Counted from the first letter of the stretch, positions 1-5,169 are shown. The stretch is 5,169 nucleotides of DNA from Planctomycetaceae bacterium (GCA_003455945.1 DMPQ01000491.1:2032-7200); one strand, 5' to 3'. Notes: generated from the letters alone by a model not told the origin. Numbers and translations are program-made.

Positions 1-773
1 GAATCGTCGATGCGCAGGTCGTACAGCCCCATGCAACGGAGCCCCCAGCCGCTCGCCAATGGTTCCATGTCCCAGAAGGTGACCTGCCCCCAAGGGGCTC
101 CGGAGTCCTTGTCGATCAGATGGAACCGAGTCCGATCGGACCAACCGAGCGTGCACGCTTCCCACCACGAGTCGGCCGCCGGGTCGAACGACGCGGTGAC
201 CTGATGCGAGCGGCGATTGGCCAGTTGCTTGCGATTGACCGGCGGACGAAAGTCGGCCAGTCGCATCTGCAGGATCCGCACCCGATCCGACTCGACGAAC
301 CCCGCGCGAGCGAAGCGTTCGATCTGGAATTGATCCTCCGCGAGAATCCCCGGCAGGCGACTTCCGCCGTAGAAGCCCAGATAGAACGGAATGTTCGGAA
401 AGACCCCTCCGGCGATGACTCGGACTGCCCCCGCCTGGCGCAGATACGCTTCGGCCGCCGCCAGCAGGCGATCGGCGATCGTCTCGGCATCGTCGCGAGG
501 TTCGACGAAGGCGCCGAAGATCGAGCCGCATTCGGTCCCCAGACGATCGAAATCGTGAGCAGGACCGAAGCCGGCATGAACGAAACCGACGCAGTGCTCG
601 CCGTCGTCGGCGACGATCAGACCATGCCGATCGAAATACGGCTTGGCGAGAACGTAGCGCTCGAGCATCAGCGGCGTCATCGCCGCGAACCGTCCGCGCA
701 GCGGCGGCAGATTCCGCCACAGCTCGGCCAGCCGACCGACGTCGGTATTCAGAAAGGGCCGAAGGACGATCAC
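1..773 (-). CDS. Tandem GNAT-type N-acetyltransferase, 3' end cut off by the window edge
   Basis: Reading leftward from GTG at 773, the frame stays open for 257 codons to the window edge, so the C-terminus is missing. GNAT proteins transfer an acetyl group from acetyl-CoA to an amine; the substrate here is unknown. The N-terminus 'IVLRPFLNTDVGRLAELW' is a typical GNAT beta1-alpha1 opening. Residues about 1-172 form one GNAT-like domain, with 'FYLGFYGGSRLPG' (130-142) followed by 'FARAGFVESDRVRIL' (154-168). From about residue 188 a second domain begins ('SFDPAADSWWEACTLGW', 'PWGQVTFWDMEPL'), giving the tandem arrangement known from MshD-like and planctomycete GNATs. The first domain has 'EPRDDAETIADRLL' where the acetyl-CoA loop R/Q-x-x-G-x-G/A would be, so it may be non-catalytic. 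Start choice: the frame is bounded upstream by a TAA at 872-870 with no ATG between, and GTG is placed exactly before the first strand. No clear Shine-Dalgarno is seen. It lies 245 bases after FKBP, so co-transcription is uncertain. Confidence 0.82.
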   Translation of the reverse strand, partial: MIVLRPFLNTDVGRLAELWRNLPPLRGRFAAMTPLMLERYVLAKPYFDRHGLIVADDGEHCVGFVHAGFGPAHDFDRLGTECGSIFGAFVEPRDDAETIADRLLAAAEAYLRQAGAVRVIAGGVFPNIPFYLGFYGGSRLPGILAEDQFQIERFARAGFVESDRVRILQMRLADFRPPVNRKQLANRRSHQVTASFDPAADSWWEACTLGWSDRTRFHLIDKDSGAPWGQVTFWDMEPLASGWGLRCMGLYDLRIDD

Positions 774-832
774 CGGCAGGGCATCTCGTCGGAGGGACGT
801 CGATCCGCGCGTCGGAGAACGGGATCCGGTCG

Positions 833-867
833 GAGCGGTCGGCAGGTTGCCGGTCGCCGAACCGCTC
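833..867 (-). other. Inverted repeat upstream of the GNAT gene
   Basis: GAGCGGTCGG (833-842) pairs with CCGA-A-CCGCTC (857-867), giving a 10-bp stem with one bulged A around a 14-base loop. It lies 60 bases upstream of the GTG start of the left GNAT gene, within the 245-base gap behind FKBP. It could be part of the GNAT leader or a processed 3' end of the FKBP transcript. The surrounding DNA is rich in CGG/CCG-type words, so some pairing is expected by chance; no function is assigned. Confidence 0.3.
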
Positions 868-908
868 GCTTACGTTGCCCGACCGCGCGACTCGATGTCG
901 TTCGCGAT

Positions 909-959
909 CGGTCGGCCGAAGACGCGGGCGAGACTGCCGAGCGTCTTCGGCACGGACCG
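909..959 (-). terminator. Strong hairpin between FKBP and GNAT genes, possible second terminator
   Basis: GCCGAAGACGC (915-925) and GCGTCTTCGGC (941-951) form a perfect 11-bp stem around a 15-base loop. After a small internal loop the stem is extended by CGGTC (909-913) pairing with GACCG (955-959). It lies about 60-110 bases past the FKBP stop codon and outside any convincing gene. There is no T-run on either side, so it is not a canonical intrinsic terminator. It may stop transcription with a factor, protect an mRNA 3' end, or act from either strand. It is the strongest inverted repeat I found in the window. Confidence 0.4.
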
Positions 960-964
960 GTGCG

Positions 965-1006
965 GGAACCGAGTCGCTCCGTCATTGCGGTTCGACTCGG
1001 TCTTCC
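965..1006 (-). terminator. Hairpin directly after the FKBP stop codon, likely transcript 3' end
   Basis: Twelve bases beyond the FKBP stop, ACCGAGTCG (968-976) pairs perfectly with CGACTCGGT (993-1001). An outer GGA (965-967) pairs with TCC (1004-1006) across a 2-base bulge, and an inner CCG/CGG pairing can shorten the loop. The position is right for the 3' end of the FKBP message, but the bases that follow on the minus strand are 'CGCACCGG', not a T-tract. I therefore call it terminator-like only. A second hairpin follows closely at 909-959. Confidence 0.45.
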
Positions 1007-1018
1007 CGACGCTCGGAA

Positions 1019-1741
1019 TCACTTGACGATTTCGAGCAGTTCGATCTCGAAGATCAGGACCTGATTCGGGCCGATCGCTCCGCGAGCCCCTTCGGGACCG
1101 TAAGCGAGCTCGCTCGGCACGAAGATCTTCCACTTGTCGCCGACCTTCATCTTCTGCAGCGCCTCGACCCAACCGCGGATGACGCCGCCGACCGGGAAGG
1201 TCGCCGGTTCGCCGCGCTCGACCGAGCTGTCGAAGACTTCGCCGTTGATCAGCGTGCCGTGGTAGTGCGTGCGGACGGTGTCTTCGGCGGTCGGCGAGGG
1301 GCCGTTACCGGCGGCGATCACCTGGTACTGCAGACCGCTCTCGAGGACCTTCACGCCTTCGACAAGGGCGTTCGCCTTGAGGAACTCCTGGCCTTCACGC
1401 AGATTGCGCTCGGCCTCTTCCTTCATCTTGGCTTCCATCTCGGCCCGAGCGACCGTCTCGAACTCGGTCATCACTTCCTGGACCTGAGCCGGCTGGAAGC
1501 GGCTTTCCTTCCCCTCGAGCGCCTCGGCCATGCCGCGCAGCAGCTGAGCGACCTGCAGGGTGAGCCCTTGGGCCTTGATGTTCGACCCGATGTCGAAACC
1601 GATGATGTAGCTGGCCTTCTCGTTGACCGTGTTCAGGGGGAGATCCTCCGTAGCCGGAGCCTGCTGCCCCCGCACCTCGAAAGCGAAACCGGAAAGGAAC
1701 AACAGCGACGCCGCCAGGACGCCGACGGGACGGACGAACAT
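1019..1741 (-). CDS. Secreted FKBP-type peptidyl-prolyl cis-trans isomerase (Mip/FkpA-like)
   Basis: A 240-residue protein that should catalyse cis-trans isomerisation of prolyl bonds and assist folding of exported proteins. Residues 1-27 are a signal peptide: short basic n-region (MFVR), hydrophobic core 'VGVLAASLLFLSGFAF', then polar 'EVRGQQ'. Residues about 35-145 match the helical FKBP N-terminal dimerisation domain ('EKASYIIGFDIGSNIKAQGL', then a charged helix rich in E, K and R at 86-122). Residues about 150-240 are the FKBP C-terminal catalytic domain. Expected active-site positions are intact: Y160 in 'THYHGTL', F170/D171 in 'VFDSS', F182, V187/I188, W191, Y214 in 'LAYG' and F231 in 'LIFEIELL'. 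Length and order match Mip, FkpA and FklB. The frame stays open another 66 codons upstream, but that extension is low-complexity and Arg/Ser-rich. ATG 1741 instead has GGAG 9 bases upstream and leads directly into the signal peptide. The protein is most likely in the periplasm; no lipobox cysteine is seen. Confidence 0.95.
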   Translation of the reverse strand: MFVRPVGVLAASLLFLSGFAFEVRGQQAPATEDLPLNTVNEKASYIIGFDIGSNIKAQGLTLQVAQLLRGMAEALEGKESRFQPAQVQEVMTEFETVARAEMEAKMKEEAERNLREGQEFLKANALVEGVKVLESGLQYQVIAAGNGPSPTAEDTVRTHYHGTLINGEVFDSSVERGEPATFPVGGVIRGWVEALQKMKVGDKWKIFVPSELAYGPEGARGAIGPNQVLIFEIELLEIVK

Positions 1742-1750
1742 GGATCGGAA

Positions 1751-1756
1751 CTCCAA
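1751..1756 (-). promoter_or_regulatory. Ribosome binding site deciding the FKBP start
   Basis: TTGGAG on the minus strand ends 9 bases before ATG 1741. It is one of the clearest Shine-Dalgarno matches in the window. It supports starting FKBP at the signal peptide rather than at the GTG 66 codons further upstream. Confidence 0.65.
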
Positions 1757-1894
1757 GGAGAGGAAGGGGACGGAAGAACCGCTCGCAGGGTCGGCCGTCA
1801 TTCTTCGTTCGAGGCGGGCTGCCGGCTGCTCCGAGCGATCGGACGAGCGGCAGTGAGGCGAGCAGGACGACGCCATTTCGACCTCGGTCCCGAT

Positions 1895-1932
1895 GCGACG
1901 GCGGTCCGTATGCGACCGACCGCATCCGTCGC
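1895..1932 (-). other. Compound inverted repeat in the presumed FKBP leader
   Basis: GCGACGG (1895-1901) pairs with CCGTCGC (1926-1932). Directly inside, CGGTC (1902-1906) pairs with GACCG (1914-1918) around a 7-base loop, leaving a 7-base bulge (ACCGCAT) on one side only. The bulge can form a competing hairpin, because ATGCG (1910-1914) pairs with CGCAT (1921-1925). Mutually exclusive pairings in a leader are what a switch would show, but the evidence is only by eye and the background is GC-rich. Confidence 0.3.
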
Positions 1933-1951
1933 GATCCACCTGACGAAGGGC

Positions 1952-1967
1952 GAATCCCGGGATTCTA
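1952..1967 (-). promoter_or_regulatory. Candidate FKBP -10 box overlapped by a 14-bp palindrome
   Basis: The minus strand reads TAGAAT (1967-1962), a 5-of-6 match to the sigma70-type -10 consensus. Its GAAT begins the perfect palindrome GAATCCCGGGATTC (1952-1965). A palindrome covering the -10 box and the likely start point is the usual place for a repressor operator. No good -35 box is seen 16-18 bases upstream, so the promoter call is tentative. The implied transcript start is about 210 bases from the FKBP ATG. Confidence 0.35.
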
Positions 1968-2031
1968 CCGCTCCGTCAGCCGAGACGACAGAGCGAACCG
2001 ATCCGAATCCGTGCGGTACCGGACGCCGACA

Positions 2032-2060
2032 GCGTTCTCGGCAAGGTCACCGCCGAACGC
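2032..2060 (-). terminator. Hairpin downstream of the pseudouridine synthase gene
   Basis: GCGTTC (2032-2037) pairs with GAACGC (2055-2060), and GGC (2040-2042) with GCC (2052-2054), separated by a 2-base bulge; the loop is 9 bases. A second small hairpin, CGAAC (2070-2074) with GTTCG (2082-2086), lies between it and the stop codon at 2114. No T-run follows either one. The position suits the 3' end of the pseudouridine synthase transcript, but this is weak evidence in GC-rich DNA. Confidence 0.3.
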
Positions 2061-2113
2061 CGATCCGGCCGAACCATCACCGTTCGCCGTTGCCGCTGAA
2101 CCGGGGACGACGC

Positions 2114-2905
2114 CTAGCCGTCATCGCCGAGCGACGCTTCGGACGCCAGCAGCTCGGACATCCTCGGGAACCGAGCAAGAGGCGGTCGCCAAGCGGCGAA
2201 CAACGGCGCCTCGATCGCGATCGGCCGTCGCTCGGTCGGATGCTCGAACGCCAATCGACGGGCATGCAAGGCGATCCAGCGGGATCGAGGGTCATCCGAA
2301 GCGGGGCCGAACGGACTCGTCGATCCGTACTGTTCGTCCCCCAGGATCGGAAAGCCGCGGGAGCCGCATTGCAGGCGGATCTGATGCGTCCGGCCGGTTT
2401 CCAGGCGGATTTCGAGCCAGGTCGCATCGTCGCTCCGGTCGAGCACGCGATACGCGAGCAAGGCGTACTGGGCGTCCGGATGGTCCGCAGCCGTGATCTC
2501 GCTGCGCGCCTCGTCGGGCACCTTGCGCATGTAGTCCGACCAGCGCCCGACGTCGTCCGGCACGTTCCCCGCCACGATCGCCCAGTAGGTCTTCTCGACG
2601 CTCCGGTGCTCGAACTGCTCCGCGACCTTCCGAGTCGGTTTCGGATGGCGAAGCATCACCATCGCTCCCGACGCCGGACGGTCCAGACGATGCGGTACGC
2701 CGACATAGGGCTTCCGATCGGAAGCCGGTTGCTCGGACGCGAAACGCTCCCGCAACCGCGCCTCGACACTGTCGATCCCCGGCGGTCCCTGAGTCAGCAG
2801 CCCTCCCGGCTTGTCGACGACGACGACCGGCCCCGAATCGAGAAGGATCGGCAACGGCGCAAGCCGAGGGCGCGAAAGATCGGAAGGGTCGGCAGGAGTC
2901 GACAT
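2114..2905 (-). CDS. RluA-family RNA pseudouridine synthase, no S4 domain
   Basis: A 263-residue cytoplasmic enzyme expected to isomerise specific uridines to pseudouridine in rRNA or tRNA. The fold is seen from 'PVVVVDKPGGLLTQG' (26-40), the usual opening strand of the RluA/RsuA superfamily. The catalytic motif is 'HRLDRPASG' (72-80) with D75 as the expected nucleophile; the common form is HRLDRDTSG. 'VEKTYWAIVAG' (103-113), 'LETGRTHQIRLQ' (168-179), 'ILGDEQYG' (187-194) and 'ALHARRLAFEHP' (212-223) follow in family order. There is no N-terminal S4 domain, so it resembles the compact RluA/TruC-like members rather than RluC/RluD. The target RNA cannot be told from sequence. The frame is open 112 codons further upstream, but that part is unstructured and Ser/Arg-rich; ATG 2905 starts just before the conserved core. 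The bases before this ATG are pyrimidine-rich with no Shine-Dalgarno. It stands alone, 372 bases from FKBP. Confidence 0.93.
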   Translation of the reverse strand: MSTPADPSDLSRPRLAPLPILLDSGPVVVVDKPGGLLTQGPPGIDSVEARLRERFASEQPASDRKPYVGVPHRLDRPASGAMVMLRHPKPTRKVAEQFEHRSVEKTYWAIVAGNVPDDVGRWSDYMRKVPDEARSEITAADHPDAQYALLAYRVLDRSDDATWLEIRLETGRTHQIRLQCGSRGFPILGDEQYGSTSPFGPASDDPRSRWIALHARRLAFEHPTERRPIAIEAPLFAAWRPPLARFPRMSELLASEASLGDDG

Positions 2906-3262
2906 GGGTGGTCGCGAAGGAGGGAGCGGACAGCCATACCGAGAAACGACACTCGATGGGCGACCGCACTCCGCGAGAATAGTCGAATCGAGCGCGGCAG
3001 GGGGAGCGGGGATCGCACGGCGACGCGAGCGGCAGTCCGACGCGCCGCGGCAACCTCCCGAGTCCGCGGCGCTGCTCGAATCCCGACATCGATCGGTTAG
3101 ACTGAGAAGGTCGATCTCGATGGCCGCCGAGCAGCGGCCGTGATCGATCGCGGCGGGACTGCCGTTCGCCCCACGCTCGGAGCGCCCTCGATGTTCGCTC
3201 GTCTTGCCCGCCCAGCTCCGCGAAGGTCGAGCGATCGGCACCGGTCGCGACAGGCCCTTCGC
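2906..3262. promoter_or_regulatory. Divergent intergenic region between pseudouridine synthase and DUF1570 gene
   Basis: This region should carry promoters in both directions. Leftward, TATTCT (2981-2976, minus strand) is a 4-of-6 match to a -10 box about 70 bases before ATG 2905. Rightward, TAGACT (3098-3103) is another 4-of-6 match. Neither has a recognisable -35 box. Just after TAGACT is GAGAAGG (3104-3110), then ATG 3120 opening a 7-codon reading frame that ends at TGA 3141-3143. The plus-strand DUF1570 frame is open through the right part, with possible starts at GTG 3140 and ATG 3191, so the true gene may begin inside this region. No tRNA or other RNA gene is seen. Confidence 0.4.
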
Positions 3263-4678
3263 ATGGCCGCGCCGTCTCGCGATGCCGATCGACCGTTCGC
3301 CTCGGCGATTCTCCTCCGGTCGCTGACTCTACTGATGAGTCTCTGGCTGGTCGGCGGACCGGCGATCGTCGTCGCACAGGATACGCTGGCGCCGCAAGCC
3401 GATCCGCGCGATCTCGGCCTGTTGATCACTCCGGGAGTCGATCTGGTCCCGGGCGAAGACCGGACGGTGCTGGTCGCCGACGAGAACGGAACGCCGGTCG
3501 TCGGCAAGCTGCAGTTCGAAAGCGGCGAGCGACGGATCGTCATGCTACCGTCCGGGCGACTGACCAGCGTCACGGCGAACGAGATCACGCCGACCGATCG
3601 GCCCTTCGAGCCGGTGGAGGTCGGTGCGCTCGCGGAGCGGTTGGTGACCGAGACGTTTCGCGGCTTCAAGGTCAAGAAGACTCGCCGCTATCTGTTCGTC
3701 TACAACGCGAGCGAAGAGTTCGCGACCGGCACGAGTCGGATTCTCGAGTCGATGTATCCGAAGCTCGTCAGCTACTGCGAAAAACAAGGGCTTGCGGTGC
3801 ATGAGGCCGAGGTGCCGTTGGTCGTCGTGATGTTCGCGACCGAGGACGAGTTCCAGACCTATCGCCAGATGCCCGAAGGGGTGATCGCCTACTACAACGG
3901 CATCTCGAATCAGGTGCTGATGTACGAGCGCTCGAAGCTGGCCGAAGTCGCTCCGACGATCGCCGTGAAGCAGGCGATCTCGACCGTCGCTCACGAAGGG
4001 GTTCATCAGGTCCTGCACAACATCGGCGTCCAGCCGCGACTGGGGCGCTGGGCGCCGTGGGTCAGCGAAGGGATCCCCGAGTATTTCTCGCCGACCGATA
4101 TCGGCCGCGGGATCCGCTGGAAGGGAGTCGGACTGGTCAATGACCTTCGACTGCACAACCTGATCGAACAGTCGAAGGAGCCGGGGGCGAACTTCGGTAA
4201 CGGCGACCTGATCCGGCGGACGGTGACGGCCGAGACGCTCGACAGCAACGGGTACGCGGCGGCCTGGGCGCTGACCTACTTCCTGGCCAAGCATCGGCCG
4301 AACGAGTTCTTCGAGTATCTGCGCGAGTTGGCTCGCGAGAGTCGGCCGCTGGAAGGAGAGAGCGGCGACGAGCAGCTCGCTCGGTTCACGAGGCATTTCG
4401 GCGACGATCTGGCGGCGCTCGAGACCGAGATGATCCGCCGCGTGTCGAAGCTGCCGTACGTCGATCCGATCGAAAACCAGCCGCACTACGTCGTGCTGGC
4501 TCGGGTCGGCAATCGACTGATGTCGATCGTCACGCCGAGTCCGGCCGAGGTGACGAAGTTCCGCGCGCAGCTCGGCTCGCAACTCTCGCCGGCCGAACTG
4601 GCGACGACTCAGGTGACCGTCGATCTCTTTCCGACGAAGCCCCTCGCTCAGCAGGCGGCTCAGGCGGCACTCCGTTGA
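3263..4678 (+). CDS. Exported DUF1570-type protein, putative HExxH zinc metallopeptidase
   Basis: From ATG 3263 the product is 471 residues. A signal peptide covers about 1-39: n-region to R19, hydrophobic 'LTLLMSLWLVGGPAIVVA', likely cleavage near 'VVAQ'. Residues about 50-132 form a strand-rich segment of unknown role. Residues about 135-201 ('RRYLFVYNASEEFA', 'VPLVVVMFATEDEFQTYRQ') match the start of DUF1570. The zinc motif is 'AHEGVHQVLHNIG': H244, E245 and H248. 'PWVSEGIPEYF' follows with E269 as the likely third ligand, the gluzincin arrangement. 'GYAAAWALTYFL' (330-341) and a C-terminal tail of about 75 residues with no recognised domain come last. By family it probably acts outside the cytoplasmic membrane; the substrate is unknown and peptidase activity is inferred. 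The start is uncertain: ATG 3191 has GGAG 8 bases upstream but would give a 63-residue leader, and GTG 3140 adds 17 more; 3263 gives the most normal signal peptide. The stop overlaps the next gene's TTG by four bases. Confidence 0.88.
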   Translation: MAAPSRDADRPFASAILLRSLTLLMSLWLVGGPAIVVAQDTLAPQADPRDLGLLITPGVDLVPGEDRTVLVADENGTPVVGKLQFESGERRIVMLPSGRLTSVTANEITPTDRPFEPVEVGALAERLVTETFRGFKVKKTRRYLFVYNASEEFATGTSRILESMYPKLVSYCEKQGLAVHEAEVPLVVVMFATEDEFQTYRQMPEGVIAYYNGISNQVLMYERSKLAEVAPTIAVKQAISTVAHEGVHQVLHNIGVQPRLGRWAPWVSEGIPEYFSPTDIGRGIRWKGVGLVNDLRLHNLIEQSKEPGANFGNGDLIRRTVTAETLDSNGYAAAWALTYFLAKHRPNEFFEYLRELARESRPLEGESGDEQLARFTRHFGDDLAALETEMIRRVSKLPYVDPIENQPHYVVLARVGNRLMSIVTPSPAEVTKFRAQLGSQLSPAELATTQVTVDLFPTKPLAQQAAQAALR

Positions 4679-5169
4679 GCGGCCTCGGAACCGAGAGCGA
4701 TGCGGACGGCGCTGCGGCGGCGAACGAGACGACGGCAGGTCGGCGAATACGACCGGTGCAGGCGGCCGATGCACCGGCGATCATCGCGCTCATCGACCGC
4801 GTCTATCGCGAGTACGACGATGCCGTGAATCTGGACGGCGCCGAGGCGGATCTGCTCGACCCGATCCTCAGCTACGACGTGCGCGGCGGAGCCATGGTCG
4901 TGCTTGTGCAAGAGGACCGAACCGACGGCTCCGAGCGCGTGGTCGGGAGTCACGCGATCCTGCCGACCGGCTCTCGGGAAGGAACCTTCCGGCGCCTGTA
5001 TCTGGATCGCTCGCTGCGCGGAACGGGAGCGGGCGATGCGTTGATGGCGTGGGCGATCGATGCGGCAGCCGCCAAGGGATGGAGGCGGATCGCGTTCTGG
5101 TCCGACAGTCGATTCGCGCGGGCGCATCGCTTCTTCGGTCGGTACGGTTTTCGCCGTACGGGTCGCGAG
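4675..5169 (+). CDS. GNAT-family N-acetyltransferase, 3' end cut off by the window edge
   Basis: The frame is open from the end of the DUF1570 gene to the window edge (165 codons from TTG 4675), so the C-terminus is missing. After about 22 low-complexity residues, 'RRIRPVQAADAPAIIALIDR' (23-42) forms the first strand and helix of a GNAT fold. 'FRRLYLDRSLRGTGAGDALM' (105-124) is the acetyl-CoA-binding motif A, with R115, G118 and G120 fitting R/Q-x-x-G-x-G/A. 'RRIAFWSDSRFARAHRFFGRYGF' spans residues 137-159 and is the usual last-strand region with Y157. Unlike the left GNAT it has an intact cofactor loop and is probably active; the acceptor is unknown. No ATG precedes the first strand in this frame, and GTG 4756 falls inside that strand. 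TTG 4675, sharing TTGA with the upstream stop, is therefore the best start and implies translational coupling to the DUF1570 gene. No strong Shine-Dalgarno is seen. Confidence 0.85.
   Translation, partial: MSGLGTESDADGAAAANETTAGRRIRPVQAADAPAIIALIDRVYREYDDAVNLDGAEADLLDPILSYDVRGGAMVVLVQEDRTDGSERVVGSHAILPTGSREGTFRRLYLDRSLRGTGAGDALMAWAIDAAAAKGWRRIAFWSDSRFARAHRFFGRYGFRRTGRE

Larger units (their letters stand above)
1742..2113 (-). promoter_or_regulatory. 372-base intergenic region: pseudouridine synthase 3' end and FKBP leader and promoter
   Basis: No convincing gene is seen on either strand; the open frames here are Arg/Ser/Pro-rich and look like by-products of GC-rich DNA. The right part (2032-2106) holds hairpins downstream of the pseudouridine synthase stop. 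The middle holds a minus-strand TAGAAT box (1967-1962) overlapping a perfect 14-base palindrome (1952-1965). The left part would be an FKBP 5' leader of about 210 bases containing a compound hairpin (1895-1932) and ending in the TTGGAG site. A leader this long is unusual for a simple folding factor and might carry regulation, but no known riboswitch class is recognised. Confidence 0.5.

Noticed and set aside
120..1064. A 314-codon open frame on the plus strand at the left end
   Set aside because: It is the reverse complement of the GNAT gene and runs into the FKBP 3' end; no conserved motif is seen, whereas the minus-strand frame gives a good GNAT sequence.
1742..1939. A 66-residue N-terminal extension of FKBP starting at GTG 1939
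   Set aside because: The extension is low-complexity with no homology I recognise, and would bury a clear signal peptide preceded by TTGGAG.
875..3100. A 741-codon open frame on the plus strand running opposite FKBP and the pseudouridine synthase
   Set aside because: It crosses two well-supported minus-strand genes and their intergenic DNA, is Arg/Asp/Leu-rich with no recognisable domain, and is explained by few stop codons in GC-rich DNA.
2906..3241. A 112-residue N-terminal extension of the pseudouridine synthase, possibly an S4 domain
   Set aside because: The residues show no S4-like pattern, only Ser/Arg/Pro-rich sequence, and the extension would cover the divergent promoter region.
3545..4774. 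A 409-codon open frame on the minus strand opposite the DUF1570 gene
   Set aside because: It is antisense to a gene with a clear zinc motif and signal peptide; its Arg/His/Leu-rich composition shows no fold.
4660..5127. A 155-codon open frame on the minus strand at the right end
   Set aside because: It is antisense to the plus-strand GNAT, which has an intact acetyl-CoA motif.
1..5169. The two terminal GNAT genes as duplicated copies or flanking repeats of one element
   Set aside because: Their protein sequences differ throughout: one is tandem with a degenerate cofactor loop, the other has an intact loop. No shared DNA repeats, transposase or target-site duplication was seen.
1..5169. CRISPR array, tRNA, rRNA, insertion sequence, toxin-antitoxin or defence locus
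   Set aside because: I looked for regular direct repeats, cloverleaf sequences, transposase motifs and small paired genes on both strands and found none.

Overview
This window looks like GC-rich chromosomal DNA from a planctomycete or close relative. The main evidence is a secreted HExxH protein of the DUF1570 type, a family strongly expanded in Planctomycetes, together with a tandem-GNAT protein carrying a 'FYLGFYGGSRLPG' segment that I associate with planctomycete acetyltransferases. Weak or missing Shine-Dalgarno sites and GTG/TTG starts also fit. The phylum call is inference; no marker gene is present.

Layout: two divergent blocks share a roughly 360-base central intergenic region. On the minus strand, reading leftward, are an RluA-family pseudouridine synthase (2905 to 2114), a secreted Mip/FkpA-like FKBP peptidyl-prolyl isomerase (1741 to 1019), and a GNAT protein starting with GTG at 773 and running off the left edge. 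On the plus strand are the DUF1570 putative metallopeptidase (about 3263 to 4678) and a second, unrelated GNAT acetyltransferase. The second GNAT appears to start with TTG at 4675, overlapping the upstream stop by four bases, and runs off the right edge. The minus-strand genes are separated by 372 and 245 bases. They are therefore more likely independent transcription units than a tight operon; the two plus-strand genes look like a translationally coupled pair.

The intergenic regions hold several inverted repeats. Two strong hairpins follow the FKBP stop. A 14-base perfect palindrome overlaps a TAGAAT box upstream of FKBP, and a compound hairpin lies in the presumed FKBP leader. The palindrome CGATCG is clearly over-represented across the whole window (22 copies counted by eye, about 2 expected).

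Functionally the genes are housekeeping or accessory: RNA modification, envelope protein folding, a probable exported peptidase and small-molecule or protein acetylation. I see no CRISPR array, mobile element, tRNA, rRNA, toxin-antitoxin pair, defence locus or biosynthetic cluster, and no convincing new multi-gene system. The most useful observations are gene-start corrections, a tandem GNAT whose first domain lacks the usual acetyl-CoA loop, and the regulatory-looking palindromes.
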